Positions 58,362 through 64,000 of a DNA stretch of 64,000 nucleotides are shown in pieces; position 1 is the stretch's first letter, and each line of letters starts with the position of its first letter. The position numbers and the translations under genes were made by a program. The notes beneath the pieces are model-generated. The model worked only from the letters and a program-made list of their open reading frames with translations. It did no database searches and was not told the origin of the DNA. Location of the stretch: NCBI GenBank assembly GCA_019083985.1, contig JAHRCV010000002.1, positions 62,001 to 126,000 of the forward strand, written 5' to 3'. Origin of the DNA: Rhizobiales bacterium TNE-4 (GTDB lineage Bacteria > Pseudomonadota > Alphaproteobacteria > Rhizobiales > Beijerinckiaceae).

Positions 58362-59231
58362 TTAGCCCATGCCCACCGATTTGAACGCCTTGGTGATCCA
58401 AGAATCGCCGCTCTCCCGCGGCGCAAGCCCGCGCGATTGCAGAAGGGTGAAGGCGTCCTTGTACCAGGGCGAGTCGGGGAAGTTATGGCCGAGCACAGCG
58501 GCGGCCGTCTCGGCTTCGCCGATCACGCCGAGCGCGAGGTAAGCTTCGGTCAGGCGTGCCAACGCTTCTTCGATCTGGTTGGTTTGCTGGAACTGCGCCA
58601 CCACCACGCGGAAGCGGTTGATAGCGGCCGGATAGTTACGCTTCTTCAGATAATAGCGGCCGACATTCATCTCGCGCCCGGCGAGCTGGTCTTTCACCAC
58701 ATTCATTTTGAATTTGGCGTCCGCTGCATATTCGGACTTCGGCCAACGCTGCACCACTTCCTGGAAGGCGAGCAGCGCCTTTTCCGAACGCTCCTGATCG
58801 CGCGTCGTATCAGGGATCTGGTTGTAATAGGATTGCCCGACAAGATAGGCCGCATAGGCGGCTTCAGGACTTGCCGGATGCAGGCCGAGATAGCGTTTAC
58901 CCGCGGCAATCGCCTCATCGTAATTGCGCGCTTCGAAATTGGCGTAGGTCTGCATCAACAGCGCCCGCTGCGACCAGACTGAGAACGGATAGGCCTTGTC
59001 GAGTTCGCCAAAGCGCTTCGCTGCGCCCTCGAACTCCTTCTTGTCGATATAGGCGAGCCCTTCATTGTAGAGCTGCTCGGCCGGGATCGTCGGCTTGATT
59101 TCGGGCTTGTAGACTTCTGGCTTGTCGAACGGATTGAGGCTCGAAATCGTGTCGCAGGCCGCGAGCGGCATCATGGCGAGGACCAGAAGTCCGGCGCGGA
59201 ACAGGCTCGTCGAAAAACGGTCAGCGCGCAT
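58362..59231 (-). CDS. bamD: Outer-membrane assembly lipoprotein BamD
   Basis: A 289-residue TPR lipoprotein of the BAM complex, required for beta-barrel insertion. The signal peptide ends MPLAAC (lipobox LAAC, about residue 26). TPR motifs run through about 55-250: LYNEGLAYIDKKEFEGAAKRFGELDKAYPFS, AFQEVVQRWPKSEYA. GTG at 59264 would precede; ATG 59231 fits the signal peptide. It sits between lpxC and recN, as in other Hyphomicrobiales. Confidence 0.94.
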   Translation of the reverse strand: MRADRFSTSLFRAGLLVLAMMPLAACDTISSLNPFDKPEVYKPEIKPTIPAEQLYNEGLAYIDKKEFEGAAKRFGELDKAYPFSVWSQRALLMQTYANFEARNYDEAIAAGKRYLGLHPASPEAAYAAYLVGQSYYNQIPDTTRDQERSEKALLAFQEVVQRWPKSEYAADAKFKMNVVKDQLAGREMNVGRYYLKKRNYPAAINRFRVVVAQFQQTNQIEEALARLTEAYLALGVIGEAETAAAVLGHNFPDSPWYKDAFTLLQSRGLAPRESGDSWITKAFKSVGMG

Positions 59232-59348
59232 CAATCCTAGATCCTCCGGTCGGAACCCTGCCACGGCAGTTCACAGACAGCCCTCATACTCGATTGGAGG
59301 GCATAATTCCATAGAGGCCGAGGGATTGCGGCGCGGTAAAGGCAGGGA

Positions 59349-60287
59349 TCAGTCGTTCTGCGCCGCATAAGCCGCAGCACGGACGCCGAGTTCGGCATGC
59401 CCCGTCTCGCGGCGGCTCTCTTCCACGAAGGTGTAGGCCGTGCGATCGGCGAACAAAGCTTCGAGAACCGAGAAGTTGAGGCGGTGTCCGCCCATATAGG
59501 AGCGATAAAGCCCAAGAATTGGGGCTCCTGCCAAGGACAGGTCGCCCACCGCATCAAGCGTCTTGTGGCGCGAAAACTCATCCGGCCAGCGCGTACCTTC
59601 CGGATTGACGACGGCATCATCGCCAAGCGCCACCGTGTTTTCGAGCGAGGCACCGAGCGCAAACCCAGCCTGCCAGAGCTTTTCAACGTCGCACATGAAG
59701 CCGAAGGTGCGGGCGCGTGCCAATTCCTTGCGGAAGGACTGCGGATCGAGATTGATCGCCGTCTTCTGGCGGCCGATCACCTTGGTATCGAAATCGATCT
59801 CAACTTCGAGGCGGAAGCCTCGCGCATGCGGATGCAGTTCAGCCCAAGCCCGGCCTTGCTGCACACGTACCGTCTTCAACACACGGAGATACCGACGGGC
59901 AGCGGCCTGACGGCGCGTGCCCGCGCGGTCGATCGCATCCACGAACGGCGCGGCGCTCCCATCCATAATCGGAACTTCCGGCCCGTCGATTTCGATCAGA
60001 ACATTATCGATGCCCAAGCCGGACAAAGCGGCGAGCAGATGCTCGATGGTCGAAACAGCACCGGTCGAAGTATCACCCACGATGGTGCAAAGCTCAGTGG
60101 CGCTGACCAGCGTGTGGCGCGCCGGAATCAAACGGTCGACGCCGCCCGGCAAACCGGTGCGCAGAAAAACGACGCCAGAATTCACTTCCGCCGGATGCAG
60201 GATCAAGGACGCGGGCTTGCCGGAATGAACGCCAATACCAGTGACTTCAACGCGATGAGCGAGCGTGGTTTGACTGGTAAAGGCCAT
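59349..60287 (-). CDS. lpxC: UDP-3-O-acyl-N-acetylglucosamine deacetylase
   Basis: A 312-residue zinc enzyme, first committed step of lipid A synthesis. Zinc ligands are in STIEHLLAALSG (about 80) and SRHKTLDAVGDLSLAG (about 237-252), whose His and Asp bind metal. The opening TTLAHRVEVTGIGVHSGKPA is typical. I use ATG 60287, as in homologues starting MAFTSQTT; a longer frame upstream is not used. The 284-bp gap to ftsZ contains the ftsZ terminator and nothing else clear. Confidence 0.95.
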   Translation of the reverse strand: MAFTSQTTLAHRVEVTGIGVHSGKPASLILHPAEVNSGVVFLRTGLPGGVDRLIPARHTLVSATELCTIVGDTSTGAVSTIEHLLAALSGLGIDNVLIEIDGPEVPIMDGSAAPFVDAIDRAGTRRQAAARRYLRVLKTVRVQQGRAWAELHPHARGFRLEVEIDFDTKVIGRQKTAINLDPQSFRKELARARTFGFMCDVEKLWQAGFALGASLENTVALGDDAVVNPEGTRWPDEFSRHKTLDAVGDLSLAGAPILGLYRSYMGGHRLNFSVLEALFADRTAYTFVEESRRETGHAELGVRAAAYAAQND

Positions 60288-60513
60288 GCGTTCCGTCCTC
60301 TTATTCCGCCGCCCGGAGGGCCGCGGCGGAGATTTGGGGATCAACCCCGCCGGAACGTTGGTGACTGATATGCCGCCTGCCCTGATGAGCCCGCCCCGAT
60401 ATGAGGCCGGACCATACGCGCGCACACCGCTCAGGCCAAATCACGCTTTCTATCGCTTTGTTACAAAGCCACGCTTCTTTGAAACAAGGATTTTGCCAAG
60501 TTTAACAATAAGT

Positions 60514-60548
60514 TAAAAAAAAGCCCGGGGTGCAGGACCCCGGGCTTT
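60514..60548 (-). terminator. Rho-independent terminator of ftsZ
   Basis: AAAGCCCGGGGT (60520-60531) and ACCCCGGGCTTT (60537-60548) make a 12-bp perfect stem with loop GCAGG, followed on the minus strand by a run of U residues (complement of 60514-60519). Confidence 0.95.
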
Positions 60549-60571
60549 GCAACTTTGAATAAGGCCAGTGG

Positions 60572-62281
60572 TCAGTTCGACTGACGGCGTAAGAAAGCCG
60601 GGATTTCGAGCTGATCGTCTTCCGTGAGTCGCTGCTGCGGCCGCGGCGCGGGGGCCCGCTTGGCGAATTCCTGAGCCGCGGGCGCGGCTTGCGGCATCGG
60701 GGCCGGCTGCTGGGGCTGCGGCGGCTGCTGCATCCGCACGGGCTGCGGCGCGGGCGCTTCCGGCTCAGCGCGGCGACCAAAGCCTGCCGCCGTCAGGCGG
60801 TCGAGCAGCGACGTGCGCTTCTTTTCCACAGGGGCTGCAATCGGCTCACGCGCCTGTTCGAACTGGCGCTGCGCCACGGGCGGGAAATCAGTGATGGTCG
60901 GCATCTGGGCCGGACGCATCGGCTGTTCGGGCGCGGGCGGCACGAATTGCCCGGCCTGCATGTAAGGCGCGGGTTCCGGCTGCGGCGCGACCGGCTGCGG
61001 CGCGGGAGCGGCTTCGTACGTCATCTTCGGCGGAACCGGACGCACCGTTACATCGCTGCGAACCATCGGCTGCGGCGCAGGCTGGTGATGCTGCGGCTGG
61101 TGCATCGCCGGTTGCGGCGCGGGCTGCTGGACAGCGACCGGCTCAGGCTGACGCCATTGCGGCTCGATCACTGGCGCGGCGGGTGCCGTGGCCACAGGCG
61201 TCACCGGACGGGCGGCCGGCTGCGGGGCCTGCTGGGCGGCGATAGCGCGGAGGCGCTCGGCCGTCGCGACAATGCGCTCTTCCGTGCGGCCCGGATTGAG
61301 ACGAGCCATGATGTCTTCGTGATCGATGCCAGTGGCGACGACCGACACGCGCACAATGCCTTCGAGGGAATCGTCACGAGTCGCGCCGAAGATCACATTC
61401 GCTTCCGGATCGACTTCTTCGCGGATGCGGGTGGCAGCTTCGTCGACTTCATAGAGTGTGAGATCAGCACCACCGGTGATCGAGATGAGAAGGCCACGTG
61501 CGCCCTTCATGCAGACATCATCGAGCAGCGGATTAGCGATCGCCGCCTCGGCAGCGCGCATGGCGCGCTTCTCGCCGGTGGCTTCGCCCGTACCCATCAT
61601 CGCCTTGCCCATTTCACGCATCACAGCGCGGACGTCGGCGAAGTCGAGATTGATCAGGCCTTCCTTCACCATCAGATCGGTGATGCAGGCCACGCCCGAA
61701 TAAAGAACCTTATCGGCCATGGCGAAAGCATCAGAGAAGGTCGTCTGCTCATTGGCGATGCGGAACAGATTCTGGTTCGGGATGATGATGAGCGTGTCGA
61801 CGGATTTCTGCAGCTCTTCGATACCCTGCTCCGCGAGGCGCATGCGGCGGGTGCCTTCGAACTGGAACGGCTTGGTGACGACGCCAACCGTGAGAATACC
61901 CATGTCGCGCGCGGCGCGCGCCACGACGGGAGCTGCACCCGTACCGGTGCCGCCGCCCATACCGGCGGTGACGAACACCATATGCGCACCGGCGAGCTGG
62001 TCGCGGATTTCATCGATCACTTCTTCGGCGGCAGCCTGACCGATTTCCGGCTGCGAACCCGCACCCAGACCTTCGGTGACCTGCAGACCCATCTGGATCA
62101 CGCGATGCGCCTTCGACGAGGTCAAAGCCTGCGCATCGGTATTACCGACGACGAACTCGCAGCCCTGCAGACCGAGCTCGATCATGTTGTTGACGGCGTT
62201 GCCACCGGCACCGCCGACACCGAACACGGTGATCCGGGGCTTCAGCTCGCGGATATCCGGAACCTTGAGATTGATCGTCAT
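60572..62281 (-). CDS. ftsZ: Cell division protein FtsZ
   Basis: A 569-residue tubulin-like GTPase that forms the Z ring. The T4 loop is [10 protein letters not shown] (about 104-113) and the T3/T5/T7 loops follow; the core ends near residue 315. A long Gln/Pro-rich linker (about 340-540) is characteristic of the long FtsZ of Hyphomicrobiales, ending in the conserved peptide [10 protein letters not shown] that binds FtsA and other partners. I use ATG 62281 with GAGAGGCGAG upstream. Overlies no other gene. Confidence 0.96.
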   Translation of the reverse strand: MTINLKVPDIRELKPRITVFGVGGAGGNAVNNMIELGLQGCEFVVGNTDAQALTSSKAHRVIQMGLQVTEGLGAGSQPEIGQAAAEEVIDEIRDQLAGAHMVFVTAGMGGGTGTGAAPVVARAARDMGILTVGVVTKPFQFEGTRRMRLAEQGIEELQKSVDTLIIIPNQNLFRIANEQTTFSDAFAMADKVLYSGVACITDLMVKEGLINLDFADVRAVMREMGKAMMGTGEATGEKRAMRAAEAAIANPLLDDVCMKGARGLLISITGGADLTLYEVDEAATRIREEVDPEANVIFGATRDDSLEGIVRVSVVATGIDHEDIMARLNPGRTEERIVATAERLRAIAAQQAPQPAARPVTPVATAPAAPVIEPQWRQPEPVAVQQPAPQPAMHQPQHHQPAPQPMVRSDVTVRPVPPKMTYEAAPAPQPVAPQPEPAPYMQAGQFVPPAPEQPMRPAQMPTITDFPPVAQRQFEQAREPIAAPVEKKRTSLLDRLTAAGFGRRAEPEAPAPQPVRMQQPPQPQQPAPMPQAAPAAQEFAKRAPAPRPQQRLTEDDQLEIPAFLRRQSN

Positions 62282-62361
62282 TGTACTCGCCTCTCTTTGT
62301 GGCACCCGCCGGTACCCGTGTTGTCATTCAGACCCGGCCGCCGCACCGGATCTTTTCACCT

Positions 62362-63687
62362 TCAGAAACTGTCTCGGAACCACCGGCCCATCCGGCTGAA
62401 ATAGCCATCCGTGCCGGTCGCTTGCATGAACCCCGCCGAACGCGGCTCGAAATGTTCGAGCGACGCGACCTGCGGATAAACCAGAAGACCAACAGGAGCC
62501 GCGAAAGACGGCCCGCGCGCCGCTTCGGGCAGGCCCTGCACACCGAGCGGGCGACCAATGCGCACCTGCTTGGAGAGAATCTGCCGCGTCAGATCGGCCA
62601 TGCCGGTCAATTGCGCGCCACCGCCCGTCAACACGATGCGGCGACCTGCCTCCGTACCGAAACCGGCTGACTTCAACCGGTCGCGCACGAGTTCGAGAAT
62701 TTCTTCGACGCGCGGCTTCATGATCCGCACGAGATGCGATTTCGGCACATGATTGACGGCATCACGATCGTCTTCGTCGACGGAGGCGACAGCGATCATC
62801 TCGCGATCATCCGACGCGGTCGCAATCGTCGAGCCATAAAGCGTCTTCAAACGCTCAGCATGCGTCAGCGTCGTTGAAAGACCACGCGCAATATCCATGG
62901 TGATGTGATTGCCGCCGACGGCAACCGCATCGGCGTGCACGATGGCGCCTTGCGCGAACACGCCAAAGCTCGTCGTGCCGCCACCGCAATCGACGACGAC
63001 GACGCCCATATCGGCTTCATCATCGACGAGCGCCGAAAGGCCCGACGCATAAGGGCTCGCGACTACCGCTTCGACGCCAATATGGCAACGTTCGACAGCG
63101 AGCATGAGATTGCGCACGGCATTCTGATCGGACGTGATCAGATGCATGTCGACGCCCAGCTTCTCGCCGACCATGCCATGCGGATCGCGGATGCCCTTGA
63201 TCTGATCAAGCGCATAGCCCGTCGGCAGCGAATGCAGGATCGTGCGGCCAGGCCGCGCACCCGTATGGCTCGCCGCTTCAAGCACGCGGCTCATTTCATG
63301 CTGACCGACAGCAGCGCCGCGCAGTGGAATTTCAGCGTGGTAGGATTCCGACGAAAGACGACCGCCGGTCATGTTGAGAATGAGTGAGCGGATCTCGACC
63401 TTGGCCATGCGCTCGGCTGCATCGACAGCGAGCCGGATCGACTGCTCCGCCGCTTCGAGATCGACGATGGCCCCACCTTTGAGACCGCGCGAACGCTGAT
63501 GACCGATGCCGATGATCTGCGCCTTGTGCGTACGGCCGCGCAACGTATCGCTTTCCGGAACCGGATCGAGCCGCGCAACGAGGCAGACGACCTTGCTGGT
63601 GCCGACATCGAGCACGGACAGGATCGCATTCTTACGCGCCGACAAAGGCTTCATACGCGGGGTCAAACTGGTGCGGCGAAAACTCAC
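62362..63687 (-). CDS. ftsA: Cell division protein FtsA
   Basis: A 441-residue actin-like ATPase that anchors FtsZ to the membrane. The phosphate-1 motif is LSVLDVGTSKVVCLVARLDP (about 22-41), and VDCGGGTTSFGVF (about 214) is phosphate-2. The C-terminal amphipathic tail ends GRWFRDSF. The GTG start overlaps the ftsQ stop by 4 bp. Its 80-bp gap to ftsZ suggests co-expression. Confidence 0.93.
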   Translation of the reverse strand: MSFRRTSLTPRMKPLSARKNAILSVLDVGTSKVVCLVARLDPVPESDTLRGRTHKAQIIGIGHQRSRGLKGGAIVDLEAAEQSIRLAVDAAERMAKVEIRSLILNMTGGRLSSESYHAEIPLRGAAVGQHEMSRVLEAASHTGARPGRTILHSLPTGYALDQIKGIRDPHGMVGEKLGVDMHLITSDQNAVRNLMLAVERCHIGVEAVVASPYASGLSALVDDEADMGVVVVDCGGGTTSFGVFAQGAIVHADAVAVGGNHITMDIARGLSTTLTHAERLKTLYGSTIATASDDREMIAVASVDEDDRDAVNHVPKSHLVRIMKPRVEEILELVRDRLKSAGFGTEAGRRIVLTGGGAQLTGMADLTRQILSKQVRIGRPLGVQGLPEAARGPSFAAPVGLLVYPQVASLEHFEPRSAGFMQATGTDGYFSRMGRWFRDSF

Positions 63688-64000
63688 GTCGCGTTCCCCT
63701 TGCCTTTGGCTTTGGATTTTTGCGCTTCGGCGAGCGCAGCAGCGCCCTCTTCCGTCAGGCGCAGCACGACGCGATCAGCTTTGCGCAGATCGACCGAGAG
63801 CACATCCTTGTCGAGCAAGGCCTTGTCTTTGACGAGCGTGGCGAGACGCGCCATCGCCGCATCGACATTATCTTCCGGCAGGCGCACATCGATCCCGTTG
63901 TCGAGCTTCAGCGTCCAGCGACGCTGACCGACGAGAATGCCCGCGCGAATATGTGGCTTCAATGCCGGTTGCGCATCGATCATCTTGGCAAAGGCAACGG
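63684..64000 (-). CDS. ftsQ: Cell division protein FtsQ (C-terminal part)
   Basis: The 3' part of a gene that runs off the window. About 105 residues of the periplasmic beta-domain are visible: GQRRWTLKLDNGIDVRLPEDN, typical of FtsQ, and a Lys/Ala-rich C-terminal tail (KSKAKGKGNAT). FtsQ links the divisome components FtsB/FtsL to the ring. Its stop overlaps the ftsA start, matching the classical ftsQAZ order. Confidence 0.9.
   Translation of the reverse strand, partial: VAFAKMIDAQPALKPHIRAGILVGQRRWTLKLDNGIDVRLPEDNVDAAMARLATLVKDKALLDKDVLSVDLRKADRVVLRLTEEGAAALAEAQKSKAKGKGNAT

Noticed and set aside
60689-62404. Long open frame on the plus strand opposite ftsZ
   Set aside because: It has no family resemblance, no ribosome-binding site, and its Arg/His-rich translation is typical of the mirror of a GC-rich gene.

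Overview
The window is chromosomal DNA of a GC-rich alphaproteobacterium, most likely of the order Hyphomicrobiales (Rhizobiales). The main pointers are a circularly permuted two-piece tmRNA gene beside an alpha-type sspB; the cell-envelope run ftsQ-ftsA-ftsZ-lpxC-bamD-recN-ligA; a thyA-folA-hflK-hflC-degP block; an Aap-type amino-acid transporter; and small alphaproteobacterial families (DUF4169, ribbon-helix-helix). Nothing identifies the genus. No prophage, transposase, rRNA or CRISPR array was seen.

Layout. 1-3.4 kb: the tail of a NitT/TauT-type ABC ATPase, then aapJ-aapQ-aapM without an ATPase gene. 3.4-11.4 kb: an accessory block with an eight-haem cytochrome/TPR protein and an arylsulfatase, divergent from a Crp-family regulator; then a regulator-DUF3300-DUF2950 operon and a small secreted protein made of three near-identical repeats. 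Three promoter regions here share one 16-bp dyad-like motif. 11.5-14.6 kb: a TPP riboswitch controls thiM-thiE-thiD-SDR (thiamine salvage). 14.7 kb: tRNA-Lys(CUU). 15.2-16.9 kb: leuA behind a leucine-rich leader peptide. 17-21 kb: a lipoprotein, then a tight nudix-phzF-EEP-pdxY set. 21-26.2 kb: ilvC, ilvN, a GST, a racemase and ilvB, with a leader peptide and terminator hairpin ahead of ilvB.

26.2-37.3 kb: housekeeping genes (miaA, serB, eutBC, degP, hflC, hflK, folA, a GNAT, thyA). 37.4-40.2 kb: ssrA next to sspB, fumC and two small genes. 40-48 kb: an AsmA-family protein, an FAD-linked dehydrogenase, a thioesterase, an AT-richer RTX protein and a LysE-type exporter. 48.3-54.5 kb: uvrD, a repeat-rich intergenic region, prmA and an aminopeptidase P. 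The uvrD-prmA gap contains two families of palindromic repeats and a striking run of about 22 degenerate units phased at 11-12 bp, one of which is a perfect DnaA box. 54.5-64 kb: the division and envelope cluster, all on the minus strand, running off the window inside ftsQ.

Branched-chain amino-acid synthesis stands out: leuA and ilvB each appear to be controlled by a leader peptide and RNA hairpin, while thiamine salvage uses a riboswitch that seems to act by masking the thiM ribosome-binding site. The ssrA-sspB pair places the source of the degradation tag next to the adaptor that delivers tagged proteins to ClpXP. Functions are assigned by motif recognition only; no database search was possible.
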